The notes beneath the pieces are model-generated. The model made no database searches. It was given only the letters and a program-made list of their open reading frames with translations, and had not been told where the DNA came from. Below, in pieces: positions 41,170 to 53,353 of a stretch of DNA of 64,000 nucleotides. The stretch spans positions 310,001 to 374,000 of the forward strand of contig JAMFTG010000055.1 of NCBI GenBank assembly GCA_023974075.1, in the 5' to 3' direction. Every line of letters starts with the position of its first letter. Positions within the stretch are counted from its first letter, which is position 1. The stretch is from Chaenocephalus aceratus (lineage: Eukaryota > Chordata > Actinopteri > Perciformes > Channichthyidae). Position numbers and translations under genes: made by a program.

Positions 41170-42128
41170 CAGGCCCGGTTCTACGGGGGTGCATAAGGGT
41201 GCATTGCACCATCAGTTGAGTCGTTATGCACCCTCATTTGAAAAATGAAAAGTGAAAAAAAAAAATGAAAAGTGAAAAAAATGAAAATTGAAAAACATTA
41301 CATATATAATAACAATAATAATAGTAGTAATAATAAGAATAAGAATAAGAATAATAATAAGAATATAGTATAATTGTGGTTAAATAACATTGTCTGCTGC
41401 ATATATATATATTGGTCAATTTAAACGGTAAGTAACGTTATTATGTCAGGTGCGCGTGACCTGTGCCGCTGCGCGTTTGTCATCTGCTTACACAGCAGTC
41501 AATGATGGACATCAGAAGATGGTTAAAACAACAAGCCCTTATCACCAGCAGAAACAGTTCAGATCATGGGGACATTACGTTACCCGCAGCCACTGTCATG
41601 GACACGAACGTCCTCCCGCCCGACTCGCCGGCTTTGCCCGCCTCGCCCACAGAGGTGGAGCAGCCGTCTTCGTTGCCCCAAACCCTAACGCTCATTTTGC
41701 AGCTCATGGTTTCAAAATAGAGATTGGCTGGAATATTCATGTAAAAAAGATGCCATCTTCTGCTATGCATGTAGACATTTTGGTTCAAGTAAGTCAGATG
41801 CCTTCACCACAACTGGCTACAACAACTGGTGCCATGCTCTTGTACGTGAGAAGGGACTGGGAAGGCATGAATCAAGCAAAGAGCACATAGATCCTTAGAT
41901 CTTTTCATGTTGCTCTCAAAGTGCACCAGATTGATGCTTTTAACTTCAATATTTAAAAACAAAATCTTCCCGGGAGAGCTTGCCCCCAGACCCCCCTAGA
42001 GGAGGTGAGGACCCTCCTAGAGGAGGTGAGGACCCCCCTAGAGGGTGTTAGGTCCACTCCCCACTTATAAAAATAGCACTTTACCACTGCACCCTCTCTA
42101 ATCTCATTTTGCTCTGGAACCGGGCCTG
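41170..42128 (+). mobile_element. hAT derivative with intact ends and a TTF-type zinc-finger remnant
   Basis: Ends CAGGCCCGGTTCTA (41170) and GAACCGGGCCTG (to 42128) with a perfect 8-bp TSD GTTATTTG (41162-41169, 42129-42136). Inside, 41503 begins MDIRRWLKQQ in one frame. In another frame 41744-41890 reads DAIFCYACRHFG, then TTGYNNWCHAL and HESSKEH, the TTF-type zinc finger found at the N-terminus of ZMYM1-like hAT transposases. The catalytic part is deleted and the frame is shifted, so it cannot code for an active enzyme. Three GAGGAGGTGAGGACC-like units lie at 41996-42040. Confidence 0.9.
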
Positions 42129-42235
42129 GTTATTTGTGTATCTATTAATTTAACAAACATCAACAGTACCATTGTAAAAGCAAACTTTAAATAAAAAATA
42201 TATCATTTTAATGATCAGGACGGATCGTTTGTCTT

Positions 42236-42485
42236 CGTTTGTCCTTTATTCAATTTGTATTTGTTTTGCCCATTTGTAATGTTATTCCTAATGTTTACCA
42301 AAAAAATGTATTTACTTTTGTATTTATTTATTTTTTATTGTAAATCATTCTTCTGCCTTTTTAACTTTAATTCATGACCAGAAAATCCTGCTGGTTTTTT
42401 CTCAGTGAAATGTGACCCGAGCAACTGGACCTCCTTTGTGTTGAAATTAACCAATCAGGGTGTGACAGACGTGTTTTACTGCTAA
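42236..42485 (+). repeat. Duplicated 250-bp segment, copy 1
   Basis: From CGTTTGTCCTTTATTCAATT to GTTTTACTGCTA it matches 53106-53353 nearly base for base, in the same orientation. It may be one end of an unrecognised element. Confidence 0.8.
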
Positions 42486-43115
42486 CATATCAAATCAGAC
42501 AAGACAATATTTTTTGATAAACACTCCCATTGTGTCACCCTTTATAAATGCTTGCCGCATCACAGGGAGCCATTCTGCAGAGCGAGTCCACTAAAGTCAA
42601 GGTAAGACGTTTAAAATATTACTTTGTTTTTTTAAAGGTATTTTTTAGGCCAGGGTGTGCCTTTAGATCAGGGGTGTCAAACTCAAGACCCGGGGGCCAA
42701 ATTCGTCCTGCAACTTCATTTAATGTGGCCCACAAGAGCTTGCAAATAATATAATATAATATGTTTATTATATGGTTACATGTCGATTTACAGAAGCACG
42801 TTGCCCATACAGTACATGTAGCTCAATGCATCTCAAATTTGACTTTTTTCTCAGAATTGTTTTAAATGTTACTTCTTTTTTTTAAATGTCACTTTTTTTT
42901 TGATTTTGACTTTTTTTCCAGAATGTGGCTTTTCTTTTAAAATCATTTTGTGGCATTCTCACTGAAGGGACTTGCAATTATTTGCCCTCGACTTCTGCTT
43001 TCAGACATAGTTAATTATGAAGTTATTACCCTATCCGATAATAAGCCACTAATTATTTTAACGCGATTAACGCATGTGTATTTTTTTCCTTGGCCGCCCC
43101 GTAGTTTCAGAGTTC

Positions 43116-43245
43116 AAGTTTAAAATACCATTTTTATTATTTATTTATCCTTTATTTATCCAGGAATGTCCCATTGAGATACAAGATCTCTTCTTCCAGG
43201 GAGTCCTGACCAACACGGCACACAACAAGTTTCAACATAAAACAA
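43116..43245 (-). repeat. LINE 3'-end fragment (Rex1-like)
   Basis: The minus strand resembles the 3' UTR of the Rex1-like copies: an AAGAGATCT region, ATCTCAATGGGACATTCCTG, then AATAAAGGATAAATAAATAA. Confidence 0.55.
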
Positions 43246-43529
43246 AGGCATTAAACAAAAAAAACATACAATTCAAATATACTACAAGCTGATGCTGACA
43301 GCCCCGCTCCTGCTGCCCGCTTGCAGCAGACCACACTTCCACGCTCACCGGCAGGCACTGACTGGCCATCGGGAGGACCGGGAGGGTGTGTGTTTGTGTG
43401 GCCCGAGTGAGCGAGAGACCTTACGTGCATTGTTGTTGTTAGCATCTGGTGCTAGCTAGCTGCGCTAACGGATCAACCCAGTCTCACGGCATTTCGTGTT
43501 CACCAACACGATTTTTAATCTATTGATTC

Positions 43530-46500
43530 GTGTTCCCGTCCCGCGGGCCCACCACCTACGGGAAACATCGATGGGGTCGGGTGCGCTGCCAGAAGGGTGG
43601 CAGTGAAGGCGGAGGGTCTCGACGGACCAGACCCGGGCGGCAGAAGCTGGCTTTGGGGACGTGGAACGTCACCTCTCTGGGGGGGAAGGAGCCGGAGCTT
43701 GTGCGGGAGGTGGAGCGGTACCAGTTGGATCTGGTTGGGCTCACCTCTACGCACAGCGTCGGCTCTGGAACCTTACTTCTGGATAGGGGTTGGACTCTAT
43801 TCTTCTCCGGAGTTGCTCAGGGTGTGAGGCGCCGGGCGGGTGTGGGGATACTCACAAGTCCCCGGTTAGGTGCTTCGTTGTTGGAGTTTACCCCAGTGGA
43901 CGAGAGGGTCGCCTCCCTACGCCTGCGGGTTATGGGGGGGAAAACTCTGACTGTTGTGTGTGCTTATGCACCCAACAGCAGTTCAGAGTATTCGGCCTTC
44001 TTGGAGACCCTGGAAAGAGTCCTGTATGGGGCTCCTGAAGGGGACTCCTTAGTCTTGCTGGGAGACTTCAACGCACATGTGGGCAATGATGGAGACACTT
44101 GGAGGGGCGTGATTGGGAGGAACGGCCCCCCTGATCTGAACCGGAGTGGTGGTTTGTTACTGGACTTCTGTGCTAGTCATGGATTGGCCATAACAAACAC
44201 CATGTTCGAACATAAGGATGCTCATAAGTGTACGTGGTACCAGAGCACCCTAGGCAGAAGGTCCATGATCGATTTCGTTATCGTATCATCGGACCTGAGG
44301 CCGTATGTTTTGGACACTCGGGTAAAGAGAGGGGCGGAGTTGTCAACTGATCACCATCTGGTGGTGAGTTGGGTCGAGTGGCGGGGGAAGCCTCTGGATA
44401 GACCTGGTAAGCCCAAACGTGTAGTTCGGGTGAACTGGGAACGTCTGGAGGAGGCCCAAGTTCAGGAGGCCTTCAACTCACACCTCCGGCGGAGCTTTTC
44501 GGGCATTCCTGTGGAGGTTGGGGACATTGAACCAGAGTGGTCGGTGTTCAAAGCCTCTATTGCCGAAGCCGCGGTGGGGAGCTGTGGTCTCAAGGTCCTA
44601 GGTGCCTCAAGGGGCGGTAACCCTCGAACCTCCTGGTGGACACCGGTGGTCAGGGAAGCCGTCCGACTGAAGAAGGAGGCCTTCAGGGATTTGTTATCCC
44701 GGGGGACTCCCGAGGCAGTGCAAGGTACCGACAGGCCCGAAGGGCAGCAGCCTCATCCGTGGCCGAGGCAAAGCAGCGGGTGTGGGAGAAGTTCGGAGAA
44801 GACATGGAGAAGGACTTTCGGGCGGCACCAAAGTTGTTCTGGAAAACTGTCCGACACCTCAGGAGGGGGAAGCAGGGAACCATCCAAGCTGTGTACAGTA
44901 AGGATGGGATGTTGTTGACCTCAACTGATGGAGTGTTGGGGCGTTGGAAGGAACACTTTGAGGAACTCCTGAACCCGACAACTCCGCCCTCTATGTTAGA
45001 GGCAGAGCTGGAGTATGACGGGGGATCAACACCAATCTCCCGGTGGGAGGTCACTGAGGTCGTTAAACAACTCCACAGTGGCAAAGCCCCGGGGGTGGAT
45101 GAGATCCGCCCGGAAATGCTGAAGGCTCTGGGTGTTGAGGGACTGTCATGGTTGACACGTCTCATCAACGTTGCGTGGAAGTCGGAAACAGTACCGAAGG
45201 AGTGGCAGACCGGGGTGGTGGTCCCCCTTTTCAAAAAGGGGGATCAGAGGGTGTGTGCCAATTACAGAGGCATCACACTACTCAGCCTCCCCGGGAAAGT
45301 TTACTCCAAGGTACTTGAAAGGAGGGTCAGGCCGATTGTCGAACCTCAGATTGAGGAGGAACAATGCGGATTCCGTCCTGGTCGTGGAACGACGGATCAG
45401 CTTTTTACTCTCGCAAGGATCCTGGAGGGGGCCTGGGAGTACGCTTATCCGGTCTACATGTGTTTTGTAGACTTGGAGAAGGCGTATGACCGGGTTCCCA
45501 GGGAGTTACTGTGGGAGGTGCTGCGGGAGTATGGGGTGAGGGGGTCTCTACTCAGGGCCATCCAATCTCTGTACTCCCAAAGCGAGAGCTGTGTCCGGGT
45601 CCTCGGCAGTAAGTCGGACCCATTTCCGGTGAGGGTTGGCCTCCGCCAGGGCTGCGCTTTGTCACCAATCCTGTTTGTAATATACATGGATCGGATTTCG
45701 AGGCGTAGTCGTGGGGGGGGGGGTCTGCAGTTCGGTGGACTAAGGATTGCACCACTGCTTTTTGCAGATGATGTGGTTCTGATGGCTTCATCGGTCTGCG
45801 ACCTTCAGCACTCACTGGATCGGTTCGCAACCGAGTGTGAAGCGGCTGGGATGAGGATCAGCACCTCCAAATCTGAGGCCATGGTTCTCAGCAGGAAACC
45901 GATGGACTGTTCACTCCAAGTAGGGAATGAGTCCTTACCCCAAGTGAAGGAGTTCAAGTATCTCGGGGTCTTGTTCTCGAGTGAGGGATCAATGGAGCGT
46001 GAGATGGGCCGGAGAATCGGAGCAGCGGGAGCGGTATTGCAGTCGCTTTACCGCACCGTTGTGACGAAAAGGGAGCTGAGCCGGAAGGCAAAGCTCTCTG
46101 TCTACCGGGCCATTTTCGTTCCTACCCTCACCTATGGTCATGAAGGATGGGTCATGACCGAAAGAACGAGATCGCGGATACAAGCGGCCGAGATGGGTTT
46201 CCTCCGCCGGGTGGCTGGTGTCTCCCTTAGAGATAAGGTGAGAAGTTCGGTCATCAGGGAGGGACTCGGAGTTGAGCCGCTCCTCCTTCGCGTCGAAAGA
46301 AGCCAGTTGAGGTGGTTCGGGCACCTAGTTAGGATGCCACCTGGGCGCCTCCCTAGGGAGGTGTTCCAGGCACGTCCAGCTGGGAAGAGACCAAGGGGTA
46401 GACCTAGGACCAGGTGGAGGGATTATATCTCTTCGCTGGCCTGGGAGCGCCTTGGGATCCCCCAGTCAGAGCTGGTTGATGTCGCCAGGGAAAAGAAAGT

Positions 46501-46549
46501 TTGGGGCTCTCTGCTGGAACTGCTACCCCCGCGACCCGACCACGGATAA
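43530..46549 (+). pseudogene. RTE/Rex3-like polyprotein: endonuclease and reverse transcriptase with one frameshift
   Basis: Frame 1 (43530 to about 44715) holds the endonuclease: [57 protein letters not shown] and the His motif [12 protein letters not shown]. Frame 2 (about 44720 to 46549) continues [18 protein letters not shown] and holds the reverse transcriptase: GKAPGVDEIRPEML, VVPLFKKGDQR, NYRGITLLSLPGKVYS, CGFRPGRGTTDQLFTL, FVDLEKAYDRVPR, GLRQGCALSP and FADDVVLMAS with both catalytic Asp. It ends in the TYGHEGWVMTERTRSRIQAA region and ELLPPRPDHG. The one-base slip near 44712-44722 is the only lesion I see, so the copy is young. No separate ORF1 is visible, as is usual for the RTE clade. 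Confidence 0.9.
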
Positions 46550-46581
46550 GCGGGAGAAGATGGATGGATGGATGGATGGAT
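43535..46581 (+). mobile_element. Rex3-like (RTE-clade) LINE, nearly complete
   Basis: Inserted into the left TIR of the long-TIR element. The 10-bp TSD GATTCGTGTT is at 43525-43534 and 46582-46591. The 3' end is a tandem GATG tail (46558-46581), the known signature of Rex3-type RTE elements. Coding runs from about 43530 to the stop at 46547-46549 with one frame change. Confidence 0.9.
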
Positions 46582-47053
46582 GATTCGTGTTCACCATCAC
46601 GATTTGCCCCCTTTTTTCGTGTTGCACAGCATGATTTTAAAAGCAATGTATTTCTACTGGTAACGTGTTTCGTGCCTGCAGGCTGCAGCACGTCTTTTTC
46701 TCCGGTCGGTTCGTGGAAGACCGGAAGCTGTGTGGTTCATAAAAACGTGTTCTTACTCAATATCAAGCCACAATTATTGCTTTTATTTTAAATCGTATAA
46801 TTTCGGACTTTTGTTGCCGTCTGTGAGGAAAATAAATGGGGCTCAGAGCCTCAGGATACTGAAATCTGTATTTTTAAATATTTTTTCCTTCTAATTTGTT
46901 ATTCTTTTCAAAATAACACACTGTTATTTACTCACCAATAACACACAATTATCCTTGCTTTTATTTATTGGTTTAATTCCATAATCTCGGGCTTTTTTGG
47001 TGTCCGTCAGGAACTGAATTTCAAAATAAAAATAACCGGAAACAGACGTAGGC

Positions 47054-48964
47054 CTGTAAGGGACATTTCGAGCATCATTGCGATTGTCAACATTTCTGAG
47101 TTTAGGATGGCCGAAGACACTACACTACCCATAATCCCCAGCTATCGTTTAGGACTACAGTTCCCGTAAGGTTACGCAGAGCGTCAAACAGCTGTGTGAA
47201 ATGGAACGAAACCACGCCAGATTATCCAAAACTGGAATCGAACACCCCCCCAGAACTACACATGCTGGCTATTGTGTTTCGCAAAATGTTCTATAGGACG
47301 TCACGTCTCTACTGAACGTTTTCGTTTTTCCCACAATTAGAAGTTGCCACTAGTAAACACATTGGTGTTATCAAATGTAAAACATATAATTAATAAATGG
47401 GTGAAAATCGCTGTCCATAATGCGCAGCATTAATATATAGCATTAATATATACCCACATGACAGCTCATTGCTACTTTGTAATTCTACTCCACTACAATT
47501 CAGAGGTTAAGCTGGTATTTTTACTCCACTGCATTTATTTGAGTTACTTTGCAGATTCTGATTAATTATGTGAAATATAAACAATCCTTAAATCAGACTT
47601 TAGTTACACCTGAGTAAAATGCAGGTAAGGTGATTGTCAAGTGCCAACAACCAGGAGAGATATTTGATAGTTGGTGCTTGAGAAGACTAAACATGTATCT
47701 GCAATTGACATGAATGGAAACAAGTCATAAAGTATATTCATTACTCGTTATTCTCTACTAATAGTTAATTAAAGACTGTATATTATGGCTATTTTGCACA
47801 TCCCCTTCAAGATTTGCAAAGGTTTATTGACATATCATACACAACTACGGTGTAGTTATGCAATGAATGAAAAACTTGGGTCACAGGTTCCTCAACAGTG
47901 CATTACAAGACATCTATCAATATGTGTGTACCTCCACCATTAAACTGTCATATTCTGCACATTTCTTATTCTATCTACATACATAAGAGTATAATTAATG
48001 TGTATAATATCAGTTAAAATAAGTGCTTCAACATAGTTAACATTGCAGGAAAGCAATATATTAGACGTTAATTACTTTGTCAGGCTTAATATTTAATATT
48101 TAATGTTTAAATAAAGGTTAATCCGTTTTTCTGTTTTTCACCTCCTCCTTAATTAATATCTGTGCATCCTGCACTAAACTGTTTTATTGTAGAGATCACT
48201 TATAGTATCTTCTTGATTTTTTATATTCTATATTTCTATATTTATACTTTCCCCCTATGAAAGTATGTACTCTGTACAATAATTCAATAACGTGCTTTAA
48301 CCACTAGGAGGTGCACACAAGGTGCACACAGCCATAATAACTTTGTATTATTAGTGTGTATGTACAACATCTGAAGATGTATAGTTTTATGCATGCTTTC
48401 ACATCATTTTACAGCATATTGCTATACTATTTCAAACTCAGTATTTACATTCTTACATTCAAAGAAAATCAGTAATATCTTTAAAAACTGAGTCCTTTTC
48501 TATCAGCTGTGCACCGTTATGGTGTAAATATAACCTATCTGTGAATTAGATCAAATGTAAAAGTCAGCCGAATTAGTGTTGATACTGCAAGGAGACGTAT
48601 TGTGTGACGAGAAATTGAAGATGTTGTTTAATTGTTGATATATTTATGATCCACGTCAAGTATTCAGTTTCGGCGCCATTTCTTCCAGTTTTTCCAAAGG
48701 TCTTCTCATCAGGGCTCTCTAAATAAAGAACTACGGCAGATCTGTAATATGTAATGCAGCCAAACCGTGTATTACAATGCCGTTATGTGATGACTTTCAA
48801 AGAGAAAAGCAAGAGCACTCGGAATTAAGTATTATTTTATACTTTTTAAATGTTTTCCGGATTTCATATAATATAAACACCAAATCCCAGCATGCATTGC
48901 AGCTAACACATCCAATCAGCGAGCTTAAAACCATAGCTGAGGATCTTGGGTAATCGCTCGAAAT
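47054..48964. other. Centre of the long-TIR transposon
   Basis: AT-rich. It contains an AAGTAC-type hAT fragment at about 47480-47620 and, at 48545-48964, a block that is repeated at 58173-58575. No reading frame of note. Confidence 0.5.
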
Positions 48965-49439
48965 GCCTACGTCTGTTTCCGGTTATATTTATTTTGAAAT
49001 TCAGTTCCTGACGGACGCCGAAAAAGCCCGAGATTATGGAATTAAACCAATAAATAAAAGCAAGGATAATTGTGTGTTATTGGTGAGTAAATAACAGTGT
49101 GTTATTTTGAAAAGAATAACAAATTAGAAGGAAAAAAATATTTAAATATACAGATTTCAGTATCCTGAGGCTCTGAGCCATTTATTTTCCTCACAGACGA
49201 CAACAAAAGTCCGAAATTATACGATTTAAAATAAAAGCAATAACTGTGGCTTGATATTGAGTAAGAACATGTTTTTATGAACCACACAGCTTCCGGTCTT
49301 CCACGACCCGACCGGAGAAAAAGACGTGCTGCAGCCTGCAGGCACGAAACACGTTACCAGTAGAAATACATTGCTTTTAAAATCGTGCTGTGCAACACGA
49401 AAAAAAGGGGCAAATCGTGTTGGTGAACACGAATCAATC

Positions 49440-49913
49440 AATCAATCAATCAATGTTTATTTATATAGCCCAATATCACAAATGTTACATTTGTCTCAGT
49501 GGTCTTCACAGTGTGTACAGAATATCAGTATGACAATACGACACCCTCTGTCCTTAGACCCTCACATCGTACAAGGAAAAACTTCCAAAGAAAACCCAGT
49601 TTAAAGGGAAAAATGGGAGAAACCTCAGGGAGAGCAACAGAGGAGGGATCCCTCTCCCAGGACGGACAGACTGCAATAGATGCCGTGTGTAAATTGAAAA
49701 GATAATACATTTGCAACATAGGTAGTCCAGATGTTTGGAAATGCATGTGTGTATAATAGGAAGATGAATCCACGAGGATATCCATCCAGGACCGATGATC
49801 CAGGACCACAGCCACGACTCAAGATCCAGCGCTCGCGATCCAGGACACAGGACCGCAGGATCATCCATGACTCCGGATCCCAGCGTATATAGACACCAAA
49901 AAGAAGGACATTT
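49440..49913 (-). mobile_element. L2-like LINE 3' end with (ATTG)n tail
   Basis: Inserted into the right TIR of the long-TIR element: target bases GAATCAAT on the left, TTAATCAATAGATT on the right. On the minus strand it ends TTGGGCTATATAAATAAACA followed by ATTG repeats and holds a GGAAGTTTTTCCTTGTACGA block, a common fish LINE/SINE 3' end. No coding part remains. Confidence 0.75.
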
Positions 49914-50178
49914 AATCAATAGATTAAAATACGTGTTGGTGAACACGAAATTCCGTGAGACTGGGTTGAACGGATATAAGGAGCTGTTTAAATGAAAACA
50001 GAGGAGCGACATTTCGCCACAACTGCGCCGAGCACTTGACTTGATGCAGGAAGCAGACAGCGGGACATTGTAGGAGAAGTCAGCACACTCAGCTAGTGTT
50101 AATGCGCGCAACATGATCGCAGCGTCCAGGCAGCTCCCGTTCGAGCATATGCCTTGAGTTTGCACATAGCTCCAACGA

Positions 50179-50278
<100 letters not shown>

Positions 50279-51111
50279 TGTATTGAATGAGAGAGGTTCC
50301 AGGTTGTTGTGTTTAATATTCATGAGAATATTTGTCATTGTTCAAATGATAATAAACATTAGCATAAAGCATATTTGTCCACTCATATGTTGATAAGAGT
50401 ATTAAAAACTTGAAACATATTCCTCTAAGGAACATTTAGAACAGATCAAAAATTATTTTATATGTATAAAATATTTATATATTTGTATATAGTCTTAAAG
50501 TTACAACCGGTCCTTTGAGTGCAACCATAATGTGAATGTGGCCCGTGAGGAAATTTAGTTTGACACCCCTGCTTTAGATAGATAGAATCGGAGGGACGAA
50601 ACCCTCTGTAACAAAGCACACAGGGTGAAATGTGCCTGTTTGTCTGCTTTAGGACGCTTCAACATTGCCATATTATGTGTTAGTACTTCAGGTTAAAGCA
50701 TAATTCCTTACTTTGCATAGCGTCACCAGCTTTAACAACCTCCACTTGCCAAATAAACTGTTCAAGGGCAGGAGGTGAACTCTCCAAGTACCAGTCCAAA
50801 CTCCATATTTAGGTATTTTCGGGGACTTGAACCAGCAACCCTACGATCCAAGTCCCTATTAACTGAGCCACGGACATTAGAGATGTAAAGGGATGAAAGG
50901 TGCAGATAGAGGACATGACTTACTAAGCAGCGCTTTAAGCATGTCCTTCTATCTTTACATGTGACCTGCTGTCAAAAATCCAACATATAGGTACATTCTA
51001 GTGCTGTCAAAATTATCGCGTTAACGGCGGTAATTCATTTTTTGAATTAATTGCGTTAAAATATTTAACGCATTTAACGCATGTGCAGAATGGCCCGCCC
51101 CATACGTGCCA

Positions 51112-52890
51112 CCAGTGGCAGCGCCAGGGTATGGCTGGGGTAGGCTACACCCATACCAAGAAATGGGTTAGCCCCACCATGAACAATGATGTTAAAGTAA
51201 GCAAAATAAAGTCTGCCAACTCGTGGAGTAAATTGCACAGACAGCTGTTAGTAAGATTGATTTCAGTAGCCACGGTTTTGAAAACTTTTGTCACGAGTGA
51301 TCGTCTTCTCAATAGAACATCTTTGATAACGGCGTGGTGTTGTTGCAGGAAGTCCCGACGGAGAATACTTTTGCTGTAGTACAGGGGTGCACATAACTGG
51401 TACGCCAGTGGCGAGCCGTCAGGGCCCTCTAGGCCCTCTGTGAGGGCCTAAGATATTCTAACAAATAATATTTGAAAACATTAAAAAAAAAACATTTTTT
51501 TTTAAATATTATTTTTTATATTTCTTTGTTATTACATTTTTCATTAGTTTTACCAAAATAACTTGATTTAATTGTATTTAAAATAATATTTCCAAAGAAA
51601 GAAATCCTTCGAATCTGCCTGTTCAGTTTCTGTTAGAAAGTGAAGGGTTAAATGCCGTCTCTGCGAGTTCTGTGAAGACGGGAGAGCTTGTTGGTCCCTC
51701 TGTAGATTCACAGAGGGCCAGCTATAGTAACTCAACGAGAGAGTAATGTCAAATGACAGTACAATTGACCAATCATATCTTCCCTCTAAATGGGCGGGCT
51801 TTATTTTCGCGGACTTTATGACAAGTTCCGCCCGCTGTGAGGTCTATGCATGGGTCTATGCAAGTGGTGCAGTGACGCGTCCTAAAACCCGGACAGAAAG
51901 CAGTGGGATTTCTCCAGAGGGTTTTGGAAAATAGCTCGAAATAAGGTCTGTGGAAAACGAACCTGTTAGATAAATGCACGTTTTGTTCAGCCGGATAATA
52001 TCCACATCACCTACTTTTATTATTTATGATTAGCATAAATTCGTTCATGATGGCTCACTTCAGTGATAGTGATGACATCGTTGCGAAATTATTAACCGAG
52101 TCATTTTCAAGATTGAGTTACAATGATAAACTGGAGTGACAAAGGATCAGCTGAATGACCCGCAAGTGCTTCATCCAGAAGGACAGGAGGATGGACTTTG
52201 TGTTTCAGTGATTTATCATCAAAGGTAGGCCTAAGTCATTTTCAATGCGGGCCGCCGTGCCGACTTAATTCATGTGTAATTGTTACTTGGCTGTGGGTGC
52301 CCTGTCCTGATAGGTGTTTATATGGTGTTGTTTTGTGTGGTAGAGGGTCGCTGTTTTTATATTCCGCTGAAGTATAGCCTACGCTGAGACGTAATATCTC
52401 TTCTTTTCTTTCGAGGGAAGGGGGGGGGGTCAGAGGGCCTAGGTATAAAATTCACGGCTCGCCACTGTGGTACGCAGGTTATGTGCGTAATCTGAAATGC
52501 GTACCGTCACTTGTGTCACAAAGCGCATTTGCGTACCGTCGTACTTGTGAAGCTTTTCCAGAAGGCGGTTAGATCACCGGACGACAGAGTCGGTCTCCGT
52601 GTGCACAGACAGGGCTGCTGTTAACGTCGGTCTGTACAACGGAACTGTGCCAAAACTACGCCAATCGGCTGCGGAGGGAGACTCCCCCCGTCACTGGAGA
52701 ACTGCGCTAAAACAGCTGATCACAACGTCCACACTCTGTGGTCACAAAGTACTCCACTAGCCCCCCCTCTGTCGACTTTCCTGAAGTACTCCACTAGCCG
52801 CCCCCCCTCTGTCGACTTTCCTGAAGTACTCCCCCGTTGATAGAAATCAACACGTAATGAATTAAGACCCCACGGTTTGATGATTGATTT
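51112..52890. mobile_element. CAGTGGCAGCGCCAGGGT-type hAT fragment, interrupted
   Basis: Left piece 51112-51382 and a right piece near 52838-52890 (TTGATAGAAATCAACACGTA, then CCCCACGGTTTGATGATTGA) match 33136-33560. Between them lies a CAGGGGTGCACATAAC-type element (from about 51383) which itself holds the element at 51406. Confidence 0.6.
51406..52467. mobile_element. Non-autonomous hAT element, intact ends, 1062 bp
   Basis: Ends CAGTGGCGAGCCGT (51406) and ACGGCTCGCCACTG (to 52467). Perfect 8-bp TSD TGGTACGC at 51398-51405 and 52468-52475. It is the innermost and so the youngest layer of this nest. No transposase frame. Confidence 0.92.
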
Positions 52891-53105
52891 TGAGATGCAG
52901 AAAAATGTTATAATAAACATAGATGCTGTATGTTAAATGGATATATCCGCCTTCTTTCATTTATCTTTCCATTCCCACAACAATATACATAAATAAATGG
53001 CATATTTTGGACATAGTTCGAATGGTGATTAATCATGATTAATTAATTTTTAAGCTGTGATTAATCTGATTAAAAATTGTAATCGTTTGACAGCCCTAGT
53101 ACATT

Positions 53106-53353
53106 CGTTTGTCCTTTATTCAATTTGTATTTGTTTTGCCCATTTGTAATGTTATTCCTAATGTTTACAAAAAAAATGTATTTACTTTTGTATTTATTTA
53201 TTTTTATTGTAAATCATTCTTCTGCCTTTTTAACCTTAATTCATGACCAGAAAATCCTGCTGGCTTTTTCTCTGTGAAATGTGACCCGAGCAGCTGGACC
53301 TCCTTTGTGTTGAAATTAACCAATCAGGGTGTGACAGACGTGTCTTACTGCTA
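53106..53353 (+). repeat. Duplicated 250-bp segment, copy 2
   Basis: Matches 42236-42485. It begins inside the TSD at the edge of the second nest and ends at CTTACTGCTA, after which CCTATATGTTGGATTTTT is the reverse complement of 50974-50992. Confidence 0.8.

Larger units (their letters stand above)
43474..49968. mobile_element. Long-TIR DNA transposon (TIRs ~520 bp), split by two later insertions
   Basis: Outer ends CAACCCAGTCTCACGG (43474) and CCGTGAGACTGGGTTG (to 49968). Flanks are AACGGAT at 43467-43473 and 49969-49975, a perfect 7-bp direct repeat. The left TIR is 43474-43534 plus 46592-47053; the right TIR is 48965-49439 plus 49914-49968. The arms align closely over about 500 bp. The unique centre is about 1.9 kb (47054-48964) with no transposase frame. 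The superfamily is not clear from a 7-bp TSD. Confidence 0.88.
50999..53098. mobile_element. hAT-like element TAGTGCTGTCAAA, host of a second nest
   Basis: Ends TAGTGCTGTCAAA (50999) and TTTGACAGCCCTA (to 53098). Perfect 8-bp TSD GTACATTC at 50991-50998 and 53099-53106. Its own arms are rich in TTAACGCA and GATTAATC words. It contains the 51112 fragment and the elements listed next. Confidence 0.88.

Noticed and set aside
44683..46691. Several minus-strand open frames of 77-183 codons
   Set aside because: They are antisense shadows of the Rex3-like reverse transcriptase in GC-rich codons.
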